Source: CAYMLQ01 sp964390795
GTDB lineage: Bacteria; Verrucomicrobiota; Kiritimatiellia; RFP12; UBA1067
Direction: 5' to 3'
Length of the DNA stretch: 33,140 bases
Assembly: GCA_964390795.1 (NCBI GenBank)
Contig: CAYMLQ010000022.1
Coordinates: 1-33,140, forward strand
The notes beneath the pieces were generated by a model. That model was not told where the DNA came from, ran no database searches, and worked only from the letters and a program-made list of their open reading frames with translations. This document shows positions 6,816 through 16,078 of the stretch, piece by piece. The position numbers and the translations under genes are program-made. The stretch's first letter is position 1. Each line of letters opens with the position of its first letter.

Positions 6816-8924
6816 TCACGCGAACAGCCGGATTCGTGCGAGCGTCTCGATCGCGCCGTCCACCGTGGCTTCGGACGCCACCGCATCCGGGTCGCGCCCG
6901 AACGACGCGAGCGCAGCGGACGTGGGCTTGCCGATGGTCACGACCGTCTTTCGGCTCAGCGCCTCCTTCGGCGCCTGCGCCATAAACGCCTCGACCGCCG
7001 ACGCGCTGGCAAAGAAGACGGCGTCGAAAACGGGAAGCGCCGCATACGTGACCGGCTCGTTCGTGTAGAGCTGAACGTCATCGACCGCAGCACCTTTGCC
7101 ACGCAGCACATCGGCTAAGAGCGAGCCGGCCTTCTCGGAGCGCAGCCGCAGCACACGCTGCCCGCCAAAATCGATGCCTCCCAGCAATGCCGCCAAACCC
7201 TCGGCGCTGTAGTCCATGGGCGGTGAAAGCTCGGGTGTCACGCCGTGACTCTTGAAGGCCGCCACACTGCCCGGCCCGCACGCCATCATTTTGGGCAACG
7301 TGCGGATGTCGACTCCGGAATTGCGCACCTCGTCCATAAACACGTGTACGGCCGACGGCGAGGTCAGCACGGCCCAATCATAAGCTGCAACCCGCTCAAT
7401 GGCCGCGCCGGCCTCCTCGCACGGCACCAGTCGGATCAGCGGACGCAGCAGCGGCACGCCGCCGAAGTCGATCACCCGCATCGCGGCTTTCTCAAGCAGC
7501 GTCTCGCTACAGGTGAGCAACACGCGGCAGCCGCGCAGCGCGCCCGTGTCGCGCCGATACGCGCCCGCCGCCGCCGAACCAATCACGAGCAGCCCCGGAG
7601 CGTCCGAAGCAAACGCGTCCGCACAACCGTCGCGCAGCCCGGCCAGCGTGGTCCGGAAGACCGCTTCGTCGTCTGCCCCCGCATTGAACACGATGGCGGC
7701 CGGCGTCTCGCCGTCCCACGCCTCGTCAAGGAGCTGCCGCGCCATGTCGCCCGCGACTTTGACCGACATAAACAGCACCAGCGGCAGCCGCTTGCGGACC
7801 TCCAAGGTCACGCCGGCCACGGCACCGCCCTCGGCGCGCGGCGTCAGAGCCGCGAACCCGCGCGAGACCCCGCGCCGGGTCAGCAGCATTCCCGTGCCCG
7901 TCGTGGCCACCGTCAGCGCGCTCACGCCAGCCCGCACGCGATACGGCAGAGCCAGCCGATCCAGTTCGTCGGTCTCCTCGGCCAGGCGTCCGAACAGCCC
8001 TGGGTCGCCGCCCTTGAGGCGCACCACGCGCTTGCCCTGCCGCACATACCGGGCGATCAGCGAGGTGATTTCAGGCTGCCTGACCGCGTGGTCGCCGCAC
8101 CGCTTGCCCACGAACACACGCTCAGCCTGAGCAGGAAGGAAGGCGAGCAGAGCCTCGTCCATCAGCACGTCGTACAGACACACGTCCGCCTGCCGCAGGT
8201 CTTTGACCCCTCCCCACGTGCAGAAATCAGCCGAGCCCACACCCGCCCCCACGAAGCGCACGGACTTCACAAAATACGCTCGCACGCGTGTCCAAAAAGG
8301 ATCACCCAGACGGAAGGTCACTGCGAGGTACCCCTGCCCCGCAGGCACGGGAAGTTCGGAAAGCGGCACCCACTCCGTCACGCGGTCAGCCAGCCCCAGC
8401 CTGTTGAGCGCAGCCCCCGCCATGAGCATCGCATCATACGCGCCCGCATCGAGCTGCTCGAGGCGCGACGGGATCGTCCCGCGGATCGGCTTCATGACAG
8501 CAGCCGGGAAACGGGCGCGGCAGCAGGCCTCGCGCCGCTCGCTGCTGATACCCACCACCGGCTCGGCAGGCAGGTCGCCCATCGCCTTGCCGCGCGGCAG
8601 GATCCACGCGTCGCGGGGATCCTCGCGCCACGGCAGCCAAAACCAGTCAAGATCCGTCGGCACGGGGTCAGGCAGATCTTTGGCGCTGTGTACGGCCAGA
8701 GCGATGCGTCCGTCGCGCAGTGCGTCGTCGAGGTCGCGAGTGAAAAAATCGCCGGGGCTCTCCCGCAGGTCGGTCGTGAGGTCGCGGTCTCCCGGCGTTG
8801 CGACCGGCACAAGCTCGAACCCGATGCCGGGAAAGAGCGCGACCAGCCTGTCCAGCGCATCCTGCGCCTGAACCAGCGCAAGGCGGCTTCCGCGCGAACC
8901 GACTCTGAAAACCTGCTTATCCAT
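6816..8924 (-). CDS. hemC/cobA/hemD: Triple fusion HemC(short)-CobA-HemD for tetrapyrrole synthesis
   Basis: Residues 1-218 are porphobilinogen deaminase domains 1-2: GSRGSRLALVQA, the catalytic HSAKD (D83), the SSERR and RGTIPSRL cofactor-contact motifs, and VPAGQG. Domain 3, which carries the cysteine that binds the dipyrromethane cofactor, is missing. The sequence passes directly into a uroporphyrinogen-III C-methyltransferase (about 219-455: VRFVGAGVGSADF, VRLKGGDPGLFGR), then uroporphyrinogen-III synthase (about 463-702: VLLTCSE, AVLTSPSAVHVF, VFFASASAVEAF). Together these would take porphobilinogen to precorrin-2. The ATG has a GGACGGG site nearby. It lies 33 bp after the HemA fusion on the same strand. 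Whether the deaminase part works without domain 3 is unclear. Confidence 0.88.
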   Translation of the reverse strand: MDKQVFRVGSRGSRLALVQAQDALDRLVALFPGIGFELVPVATPGDRDLTTDLRESPGDFFTRDLDDALRDGRIALAVHSAKDLPDPVPTDLDWFWLPWREDPRDAWILPRGKAMGDLPAEPVVGISSERREACCRARFPAAVMKPIRGTIPSRLEQLDAGAYDAMLMAGAALNRLGLADRVTEWVPLSELPVPAGQGYLAVTFRLGDPFWTRVRAYFVKSVRFVGAGVGSADFCTWGGVKDLRQADVCLYDVLMDEALLAFLPAQAERVFVGKRCGDHAVRQPEITSLIARYVRQGKRVVRLKGGDPGLFGRLAEETDELDRLALPYRVRAGVSALTVATTGTGMLLTRRGVSRGFAALTPRAEGGAVAGVTLEVRKRLPLVLFMSVKVAGDMARQLLDEAWDGETPAAIVFNAGADDEAVFRTTLAGLRDGCADAFASDAPGLLVIGSAAAGAYRRDTGALRGCRVLLTCSETLLEKAAMRVIDFGGVPLLRPLIRLVPCEEAGAAIERVAAYDWAVLTSPSAVHVFMDEVRNSGVDIRTLPKMMACGPGSVAAFKSHGVTPELSPPMDYSAEGLAALLGGIDFGGQRVLRLRSEKAGSLLADVLRGKGAAVDDVQLYTNEPVTYAALPVFDAVFFASASAVEAFMAQAPKEALSRKTVVTIGKPTSAALASFGRDPDAVASEATVDGAIETLARIRLFA

Positions 8925-8957
8925 ATCCCGTCCTGACTGCCGCCGAAGCGGCGTCCC

Positions 8958-10457
8958 TCAGCTCTCCCGCTGAGAAGCCTCGCCCTGGATGCTGCGCCGG
9001 ATGCGCTCGTAGATATCGCGGTGCTCGTCCATCACCCGCGCGCAGGTTTCGGTCACCCGCATTTGGGCGCCGGTGGTAGCGCGCGCCCATTGCTTCAACA
9101 CGTCCAAATCCGCTACGCGGAGCGATCCGCCGCACGCGTCAAAAGCCCGGTCGATGTTGCGCGGCATGCCAAGGTCGATCAGCACCAAGCCTTGCTTCAA
9201 CAGCGCGCGGTGTGCGGCACCGGTGATGACAGGCACCTGTACGTCCACCGCACTGACAACCACATCCGCGTGCGGGAGCACCCGTGCCAGATCGTCGAGT
9301 TGCACAACCTCGATGTTCCGAGCGTCCTCCTTGCCCACGACGGGCGCATTGCGGAAATATACCCAGCAGCAGCGGCAGCCCCGCTTCAACAGGCCGGCGA
9401 CGAGCCCTTGCCCCACCATACCTGTTCCGATCACGACGACCAACCGGCCGGCGAGATCCGCCCTTTCGCCATCGAGATACCGCAGAGCGACATCCTCGAT
9501 CTCCGCGACATCGAGCAGCGGCTCCACCTCGTGCCGGATATCTTTGGAAACATGCAGGGCCGCGTCACACAGCTCTCGGATGACGGAGCCGGCCCAGCCG
9601 CGCACCGTCGCCTCATCCACCGCGTCCTTGATCTGCGCCACCACATGGAACTCCCCCGGCGTTTGCGAGTCCAAGCCAGCCGTCACACGGCAGAGGTGCG
9701 AGAACGCCTCGAAACCGGACTTCATGTAGTACAAATCCGGTCGCAACTGATCGAAGCGCAACAGCCGCCGCAAGATGCCGCACGTTCCGACCTCCTTTGA
9801 GATCGCGGCCACAACTTCGACGCGGTTACAGGTGTTCAGAATCAGAAACTCGTGAACGCCCCACACCTGACGGATCATGTCGCCGATCAGTTCGCGTTCG
9901 CGCAACAGCAGGTGAAAGGGAGCGCGCTCATCGGATTGCAGAAACTCGTGACTGGTTCCGAGCACCAGCAGATCCGAGCTTTCGATAGAGTCCAAATGCT
10001 TGCGCAAATTGTCTTTGATCAGACGCGACTGACGGCAGGACCGGCCGCTGGTCGACACCGCTATCAGCACATCCCCGGCCCGGATGATGGCCGGCGTCAC
10101 GAAATCGCCGTCCGGCCAGTTTCCGTCCGCGCAACAGCAGGGGATGTGAGCCGACTTGGACACCTCGAGGATTTGGCGGTTGACATGCTTGTCATCCGTA
10201 CAGGCGAACACCAGCGCAGCGCCGGCCACATCGCCTTCGCCAAAACAGCGAGCCTCGTGGAGAATCCTCCCGCCCTGCGCCAGCACGGCCAGTTCACTGA
10301 CACACAGCGGACAGACCAGCGTGACGTCGGCGCCAGAATCCAGCAACAACTCCACCTTGCGCTGCCCTACGCGACCGCCCCCGACAACAACAACCCTGCG
10401 GCCCTCGAGCATGGCATTGATCGGAAACGTCTTTCTTACAGGTCTGCTTTCTCTCAT
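8958..10457 (-). CDS. hemA: Fusion of Met8-type siroheme synthase and glutamyl-tRNA reductase
   Basis: Residues 1-155 match the precorrin-2 dehydrogenase/ferrochelatase (Met8, CysG N-terminal) domain: Rossmann motif VVVVGGGRVG (22-31), VFACTDD, and the ISTSGRS-like AVSTSGRSC. Residues 160-499 are glutamyl-tRNA reductase: VLGTSHEF at the start, the catalytic cysteine C210 in LNTCNRVE, a diverged GESQILGQV region (GEFHVVAQ), NADPH fold VVIGTGMVGQG, and the C-terminal dimerisation helices. The protein thus joins the first committed step (glutamyl-tRNA to glutamate semialdehyde) with the last steps to siroheme. No clear ribosome site precedes the ATG; it starts 8 bp after the upstream stop, suggesting coupling. 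Such Met8-HemA fusions are known in clostridia. Confidence 0.9.
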   Translation of the reverse strand: MRESRPVRKTFPINAMLEGRRVVVVGGGRVGQRKVELLLDSGADVTLVCPLCVSELAVLAQGGRILHEARCFGEGDVAGAALVFACTDDKHVNRQILEVSKSAHIPCCCADGNWPDGDFVTPAIIRAGDVLIAVSTSGRSCRQSRLIKDNLRKHLDSIESSDLLVLGTSHEFLQSDERAPFHLLLRERELIGDMIRQVWGVHEFLILNTCNRVEVVAAISKEVGTCGILRRLLRFDQLRPDLYYMKSGFEAFSHLCRVTAGLDSQTPGEFHVVAQIKDAVDEATVRGWAGSVIRELCDAALHVSKDIRHEVEPLLDVAEIEDVALRYLDGERADLAGRLVVVIGTGMVGQGLVAGLLKRGCRCCWVYFRNAPVVGKEDARNIEVVQLDDLARVLPHADVVVSAVDVQVPVITGAAHRALLKQGLVLIDLGMPRNIDRAFDACGGSLRVADLDVLKQWARATTGAQMRVTETCARVMDEHRDIYERIRRSIQGEASQRES

Positions 10458-10465
10458 AAACGCAA

Positions 10466-13400
10466 TCAGCGTTTGCGGCCAGATGACGCTTCGTCCGCCA
10501 GTCGGGACAATTCGCCCTGATCAAACTTCGTCAGTTCGCTCGCGCGGCTCTTGAGCAAGCGAATGGCCTCTCGGGCGCGCTCGACATCACCCTTCTTAAG
10601 CAGAATGCGGGCAAGCGTGATCCGGATGCGAAGGTCATCGGTGTAAAGCTCCATGGCCTTTCTGACCGCACGCTCCGCCTCGTCCAGATCTTTATTGGCA
10701 TCGAGCAGAACAGCCCCCAGCGTCTCCCACGCCACATACAGTTCAGGGCTGAGCTTAACCGCAGCGCGTGCGAACTTCTCCGCCTCCTCAAACTTCCGGA
10801 TGCGGCGCAACACTTCTGCCAGATCGTTTAACGCAGCTGCGCTCGGATTGTTTTCCACACTGCGCCGCAAAAAGTCCTCCGCCTCGCCGTAAGAACCCTC
10901 CTGTAGACGCAACGAGCCCATCACATAGTTGGCGAGCGGATGCTTGCGGTTCGTCCTCAACACTTGCCGCGCATGCAGCTCTGCGTTCTCCTGGTCGTTC
11001 ATCGCAATGTCTAACTGAAGAATCATGTCTTTCACTCCGGGAATGTCCGGACGCAGCATCGACGCGCGGATGAACCCCTCGCGCGCGGCACGCTGAAAGT
11101 TCTTGCCCTTCTTCATGGCCACTTGAGCACGCGTGATCTGAATGAAATAGTTGTCCACCGTTCCGGCGATGTTCTCCATCTTCGGCAGGATCACCCGGTC
11201 GATGTCGTCCATCTCGTTCTGCTGAAGCTGCACCATCGCCAGCATCGCCCACGCCTGCAGGTTTTTCGGCTGAAGGTCAGTCGCCTCTTGCAGGGACAGG
11301 CGCGCCCGGCCCACATCGTTGTTCATCAGATGGATAACGGCCCACTCGACGCCCAAGACGCCACGCTTATCTTCCGATTTGGCGGCCTTCTCCAACCACA
11401 GCTTGGCTTTTTCAAGCGCGCCCTCTTGTACGGCCAGACGAGCCAGCCCCAACATGGCGGAGCGGTTGTTCGGGTCGCTTTTCATGATATCCTGGTACAC
11501 GGCTTCCGTTTTGCTCCTGTCGTCCGAAAGCGCATAGATCGACGCCATCGCATGCATCGCGCCGACCCGCTGATCGGTCGGCAACAGATTGATGGCGCGG
11601 TTCACGCCGGCCAGCGCAGCTCCGGTCTGTCCCGACAGCGCCCACCCCCAGCCAAGCCGCGCGAACAGCTCAGGAGACCGCACATAGCCGTAATACCGGG
11701 AGAGCGACCAGAGCGGATACTTTTGCTTCAGGTTGCCGATGAAGTCTTTGAGTTCGCGCTCGATCACCTCCTTGTTCGCGCTGGCCGATACGACGCCGCG
11801 ACGCGCCATCTCGAAGCGGTTGAACAGCGCCGAAATATTCTCCGGATCCAACTTGGCGTGTACGTAGGAGTACACCGTGAAGGCGTCTTTGTCATTCCCG
11901 ATATCCTCCAGCAGAACGCCCAGATTGTTCGCCACAAAACCCATGTGCCGGCGCAGGTTCGAGCGCAGAAGGATCGTCGGGTCATCGCTTTCCTTTTTGC
12001 TCAGAGGCAGAACCTTTTCCATCTCATTCCAAAAGACCGTATAGTCCGCGAGAAGCGGCTTCCCTTTGAACTCCTTGATGTCGCGGCTTCCCGCGAAGAA
12101 AAAGAACTCGGGCACCGGCGTAATGCCGGCCGTGTACCAAAAGTCCGGAACGCCGAAAACGGCGACCTTCTTTTCGATCTCCTTATCCAAAGCGAACCAG
12201 TCCTGAATAAAGGGCAAAATTCCGAGATCCAACGTGCTCTTCATACGCTGCAAGTTCGCCTGATCGAACAGGCGGGAGCGCTCGACCTGTTTCGCCATGG
12301 ACTTCAGGTAGGCGGGGTTCATGTCTTTCTGCAGGCAGAGGAGGTTCAGTTCCATGCCTCGCTGCCGCGCCATGATCTGCAGATGCGGATCCAGCGTGCC
12401 GTCGGTCACCAGCCACGTACGCCCCCCCATCCGATCCAGAATCTCTTTCGCGCAGCGATCCGCAAACGCACCTCGCGCGCCGCCGCACTCGAACGCGTTG
12501 ATGATCGCGGCCAGCACCACGAGACCAGCCATCGGGTAAGTCAGGATCAGCCCCAACCAGTCACCCGCCTGCTTCGTCAACACCGACGCCTCATGACCCC
12601 TTTTGGGACGCTCCACTTTCAGGAGCAGATACCAGTAGGCCACGAGATACCCCGCCAGCATCGCCAGCATCGCATAACTGCAGACCGGCAGCCGTCCGAC
12701 CGGCCGCAACATCTCCCACGGCGAAATCGCGACGTTCGTCAGCCCCAACACCACGATGATGCTCAGCGTGAAATGCAATATGTACTGGCTCCACGAGCGC
12801 TCGTTGTTCAGCGCACGAAAAGAGGCGAACCCGCCGGCCACCCAGGGCACAACGCTCATCAGCAGCAGGATCAGCCACCCCACCCGGGGCAAGCCCGAGC
12901 GCAACTGGACCACCTGATACTTCCATACCGTCACAAGAACGTCCAAGACACTTTGCATTCCCAGCGCCGCGCAATCGTTCCCTTTGAAGAACCTCCAGGC
13001 GAACACGTAATAGAGGCTCATCGCCACGGCAACAAGAGCCCCCATCCATGTGACCCGATACAGACTCAACTCGCCACGCTTCCAGAGAACATAGATCAGG
13101 AACGCGAGGAATACCGGCGCCAACGGAATAAAGATAACCGACTCGACAATGCCCATGCCATACAACAAGGCAAAAACGACCAGAAGCACGAGCCCCCCGC
13201 GCGCCGCGAAAAGCACCAGCAGATAGGCTGCCACGAAAGCCAGCATCAGGTCGAAACTCTCGTTCTGCAGGCGCGTGGCAGCCTGCCAAACCGGCACCGC
13301 AAAAAGAAAGGCCAGCGCTGACACCGCGCCCGCAAAAACCGAGACCTTCGGCGCATGCTCGACGGAGTACTCTTCGTTAATCGTGTCGTGAATCAGATAC

Positions 13401-13783
13401 GCCATGATCCGGTACATCAAAACGACCGAGACCACTGAACACAATGCGCTGAAAAGGTTTAGACGGAGCGGCAGTGACAACACGGAAAGCGTGCTCAGCC
13501 AAGAGACAACCATTCCCCACATCGGATGCAAGGGCAGATCGAGCGTTTCCGCGCCACTGTAGACCGCCATCAGATGCGCCGACTGCCCCGGAAAAACGCC
13601 GTGGGAGACAGTCAGCCCGTAAACCACGAGCGCCAAGACCCCCAGCCCCACAGCGACCATCTTATCCACTCTGCGCATTTCGGAGGGAACCACTTTGAAT
13701 CCTGTAGTCATCTCAATACCCATCCCCACGTACGGTTTCCGTTTCAGCTCGCGCCCTTGGAGAAAAACAGAAACAATGAACAC
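10466..13783 (-). CDS. Large membrane protein (DUF2723-like) with C-terminal TPR repeats
   Basis: The first ~420 residues hold about ten or more hydrophobic helices, beginning MVAVGLGVLALVVYGLTVSHG, with a layout like the DUF2723 / O-mannosyltransferase-like group. A soluble middle part (about 440-640) follows. The last ~450 residues are TPR repeats, for example AALNDLAEVLRRIRKFEEAEKFARAAVKLSP. Such proteins probably transfer or flip glycans or lipids and hold partners through the TPRs; the exact function is unknown. The start is uncertain: the frame opens at GTG 13783 without a ribosome site, and ATG 13711 (GGGATGGG about 10 bp upstream) or the ATG before RRVDKM is more plausible. It heads the run leading to both hem fusion genes. 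Confidence 0.75.
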   Translation of the reverse strand: MFIVSVFLQGRELKRKPYVGMGIEMTTGFKVVPSEMRRVDKMVAVGLGVLALVVYGLTVSHGVFPGQSAHLMAVYSGAETLDLPLHPMWGMVVSWLSTLSVLSLPLRLNLFSALCSVVSVVLMYRIMAYLIHDTINEEYSVEHAPKVSVFAGAVSALAFLFAVPVWQAATRLQNESFDLMLAFVAAYLLVLFAARGGLVLLVVFALLYGMGIVESVIFIPLAPVFLAFLIYVLWKRGELSLYRVTWMGALVAVAMSLYYVFAWRFFKGNDCAALGMQSVLDVLVTVWKYQVVQLRSGLPRVGWLILLLMSVVPWVAGGFASFRALNNERSWSQYILHFTLSIIVVLGLTNVAISPWEMLRPVGRLPVCSYAMLAMLAGYLVAYWYLLLKVERPKRGHEASVLTKQAGDWLGLILTYPMAGLVVLAAIINAFECGGARGAFADRCAKEILDRMGGRTWLVTDGTLDPHLQIMARQRGMELNLLCLQKDMNPAYLKSMAKQVERSRLFDQANLQRMKSTLDLGILPFIQDWFALDKEIEKKVAVFGVPDFWYTAGITPVPEFFFFAGSRDIKEFKGKPLLADYTVFWNEMEKVLPLSKKESDDPTILLRSNLRRHMGFVANNLGVLLEDIGNDKDAFTVYSYVHAKLDPENISALFNRFEMARRGVVSASANKEVIERELKDFIGNLKQKYPLWSLSRYYGYVRSPELFARLGWGWALSGQTGAALAGVNRAINLLPTDQRVGAMHAMASIYALSDDRSKTEAVYQDIMKSDPNNRSAMLGLARLAVQEGALEKAKLWLEKAAKSEDKRGVLGVEWAVIHLMNNDVGRARLSLQEATDLQPKNLQAWAMLAMVQLQQNEMDDIDRVILPKMENIAGTVDNYFIQITRAQVAMKKGKNFQRAAREGFIRASMLRPDIPGVKDMILQLDIAMNDQENAELHARQVLRTNRKHPLANYVMGSLRLQEGSYGEAEDFLRRSVENNPSAAALNDLAEVLRRIRKFEEAEKFARAAVKLSPELYVAWETLGAVLLDANKDLDEAERAVRKAMELYTDDLRIRITLARILLKKGDVERAREAIRLLKSRASELTKFDQGELSRLADEASSGRKR

Positions 13784-13829
13784 TAAAACAATTAGTTTAT
13801 CGGTTTCTTAAGCACTCTGCAAGTACGGA

Positions 13830-13880
13830 GAATTTCTCGGGCGCGGATTCAACTCAGTTGAATCGCACCCGAATTTCTCG
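13830..13880. repeat. Hairpin flanked by 10-bp direct repeats
   Basis: GAATTTCTCG occurs at 13830-13839 and again at 13871-13880. Between them is a hairpin: perfect arms GATTCAACT/AGTTGAATC (13846-13864) extended outward, with one bulge and one mismatch, to 13838-13871. It lies in the 120-bp gap between the EEP gene and the TPR gene. It could terminate the upstream operon, or be a tiny inserted element with target duplication. Confidence 0.75.
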
Positions 13881-13903
13881 AAGAAGCCCGCTCCATCCCT
13901 TCG

Positions 13904-14983
13904 CTACAAGCCCTCCCGAGCCGCGTCAACCCCGCCTCCAGCCTCCACTTCCACGCGCACAGGAAAATGATCCGAATATCCGGTCCGGTACACATCGCCG
14001 ACCTCCTTGTTCCTCACCCTTCGAAACGGCAGCGGCGCCCCTGACTGCGAGCACTGCTCCCTCAGCTTGAAGACGCCATACGAGCCACGCCTCACCCGCC
14101 AGGGCGCGGCAGGCGTCACACCGTCCAGCATGCCGCGCGTCACGCTCATCGAATCAAACGCGCTCCACTGCTTGGCCGGCGAATAATAGTAGGTGCCGCG
14201 CGCAGCCTCCGGGAGGCCCCCCGACAAGTTGAACAGGTGAGACCCGGAACGCTCCTCGCGCACGCGGCTTTCTTCCAGGAGGAAACCCGCCTCCTCCGTC
14301 AGGGCCGGCGAGGTGAGCGCGTCATTGAAGTCGCCCGCTACCACAATCGCCGCCGCCGGATCGGCTTTCAGACGCGCGTCCAGAAAGGCGCGAACCGACC
14401 GCGCTTCCCGCACCCGTATCGCGTCGCTCTCAGCCTTCTTGCCAAGTTGGGACTTCCAGTGGTTCGCCAGCACCGTCAGACGCCGGCCTTCGAAAACAAA
14501 GTCGCACGCCAACACGTCGCGCTGCCCGGCCACCGCGCAGAACCAGTTGGTCCCATTAGGAGCAACCTTGGCCAGCATGGCTACGTCGATCCCCCGCACA
14601 TCCCCCCCGTCGCGATGCACGATCACAGGCAAGTCGTAGCTGTGACGCTCCTTCAGCATCCGCGCCAGATCCTCAAGCACGCGCCGGTTCTCAACCTCGG
14701 CCAGACACAACACATCCGGACGCATCGCCGCCACCACGTGCGCGAGGTGCTCCAGCTTCAACGCGTACCGGGCTTCCGTCCACCGGCTCCACCCGCGCGG
14801 CGTATACCCGTCATCCCCCTCGACCGCAGGATCGTCTGCGGTGTCGAAAAGATTCTCCACGTTCCAACTGGCCACCACCCGCGCGTTCGACGCGCCCCAC
14901 GCGCACAGAACGCCAAAAAGCACCCCGCAACCGGCCATGGCCCAGCCGCTCAGCAACCACCTACAGCCTGCCCTCCGTGTCAC
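13904..14983 (-). CDS. Secreted endonuclease/exonuclease/phosphatase family protein
   Basis: Has the EEP metal-dependent phosphoesterase signature: RVVASWNVENLFD near residue 36, CLAEVEN (metal-binding Glu), the LANHWKSQLGKK segment, AGDFNDA, and YSDHFPV near the C-terminus (catalytic Asp-His). A signal peptide or membrane anchor occupies about residues 10-32, so it acts outside the cytoplasm, probably on nucleic acid or another phosphodiester. The GTG start at 14983 is supported by GGAGG 8 bp upstream and by a 4-bp overlap (GTGA) with the tsaD stop. Length 359 aa is usual for this group. Substrate cannot be told from sequence. Confidence 0.88.
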   Translation of the reverse strand: MTRRAGCRWLLSGWAMAGCGVLFGVLCAWGASNARVVASWNVENLFDTADDPAVEGDDGYTPRGWSRWTEARYALKLEHLAHVVAAMRPDVLCLAEVENRRVLEDLARMLKERHSYDLPVIVHRDGGDVRGIDVAMLAKVAPNGTNWFCAVAGQRDVLACDFVFEGRRLTVLANHWKSQLGKKAESDAIRVREARSVRAFLDARLKADPAAAIVVAGDFNDALTSPALTEEAGFLLEESRVREERSGSHLFNLSGGLPEAARGTYYYSPAKQWSAFDSMSVTRGMLDGVTPAAPWRVRRGSYGVFKLREQCSQSGAPLPFRRVRNKEVGDVYRTGYSDHFPVRVEVEAGGGVDAAREGL

Positions 14984-16056
14984 GCGCCAACCTCCAATGC
15001 CGGAACCACGTCCAGCCGCATCGCCGCCTCACCCCGCACGCCGCCGCCCGCACCCGCAAGCCCCGCGATCATCGCGGCGTTGTCCCCGCAGAAGCGCGGC
15101 TCCGCCAGCAGCAGCCGCACGCCCGCGCGCTCCGTAACCTGCGCCAGCCGCTCGCGCAGCCGCCGGTTCAGCGACACCCCGCCGCCCACCGCCAGCGCAC
15201 GGTAACGACCCGGCAGCAACGCCTTCTCGCACCGCTCCGCCAGCGCCTCCACGATCGCCTCCTGATACGCCGCAGCAATCTCGGCGACCTGCACCTCCCC
15301 CTGCGGCGGATGCGCGCGCAGATGATACATCAGGGAGGTCTTCAGCCCGCTGAAACTCACGCACAGGTCGGCCTGCAGAGCGCCCAGCGCCGGGTTCCCC
15401 GGCCGGGGACGCCCCTTCGGAAAATCCACGGCATCCCGCCGCTCCGCCTGCCGGGCCGCGCGATCGATCGCCGGCCCGCCGGGATAGCCCAGCCCCAGCA
15501 GCTTGGCCGCCTTGTCGAACGCCTCGCCGGCCGCGTCGTCCAGCGTCTGCCCGATCACCCGGTAGACGCCCGCCTCGGGCACGTCAATCCAACACGAGTG
15601 CCCGCCCGACACCACCAGCGCCAGCAGCGGTCCCACCGCTCGCGGGTCAGGCGCGTCCGGACTCAAGAAAACAGAGTGGATGTGCGCCTCGAGATGGTTG
15701 ATGCCGATCAGGGGTTTGCCGAGCCGCAGGGCCAACCCCTTGGCGGCCGAGAGCCCCACGATCAGCGAACTCGCCAGCCCCGGTCCGTACGTCACCGCCA
15801 CTGCGTCGATCCGCCCCCACCAGTCCGGCTTAATCTCGGCTGCAACGTCTCCGCCAAACGCCAGTCCCACCGCCTCGCGGATCACCCCCGGGATCTTCTC
15901 CACGTGGCTGCGCGAGGCAATCTCCGGCACAACGCCTCCGTACGGCTGATGCAGCGGCACCTGACTGAACACCACGCTTGACAACACCCGCCGCCCATCC
16001 TCGACCACGGCTGCAGCCGATTCGTCACACGACGTCTCTATACCCAAAATGATCAT
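14980..16056 (-). CDS. tsaD: tRNA N6-adenosine threonylcarbamoyltransferase TsaD
   Basis: Transfers the threonylcarbamoyl group from TC-AMP to A37 of ANN-decoding tRNAs, together with TsaB and TsaE in the cytoplasm. The sequence begins MIILGIETSCDES and contains VPEIASRSH, the metal-binding HLEAH motif (about residue 120), VSGGHS, the DDAAGEAFDKAAKLLGLGYPGG loop region, and FSGLKTS; all are TsaD hallmarks. Length 358 aa is full size. It follows the S41 peptidase by 22 bp and overlaps the next gene, so it is inside an operon. An essential housekeeping gene with no anomaly seen. Confidence 0.97.
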   Translation of the reverse strand: MIILGIETSCDESAAAVVEDGRRVLSSVVFSQVPLHQPYGGVVPEIASRSHVEKIPGVIREAVGLAFGGDVAAEIKPDWWGRIDAVAVTYGPGLASSLIVGLSAAKGLALRLGKPLIGINHLEAHIHSVFLSPDAPDPRAVGPLLALVVSGGHSCWIDVPEAGVYRVIGQTLDDAAGEAFDKAAKLLGLGYPGGPAIDRAARQAERRDAVDFPKGRPRPGNPALGALQADLCVSFSGLKTSLMYHLRAHPPQGEVQVAEIAAAYQEAIVEALAERCEKALLPGRYRALAVGGGVSLNRRLRERLAQVTERAGVRLLLAEPRFCGDNAAMIAGLAGAGGGVRGEAAMRLDVVPALEVGA

Positions 16057-16078
16057 GTGTCTTCCGCCCGGCCGCGCC

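Noticed and set aside
7245..8936. 563-codon open frame antisense to the HemC-CobA-HemD gene
   Set aside because: It lies opposite a clearly homologous gene in GC-rich DNA, is rich in Arg, His and Pro, and shows no domain.
11123..13321. 732-codon open frame antisense to the TPR membrane protein
   Set aside because: Composition (many His, Gln, Arg) is typical of an antisense shadow; the opposite strand encodes recognisable helices and TPRs.
13904..14983. Possible nuclease partner of the restriction island
   Set aside because: It is a secreted EEP-family protein in the tsaD operon, 15 kb from the island, with a signal peptide.
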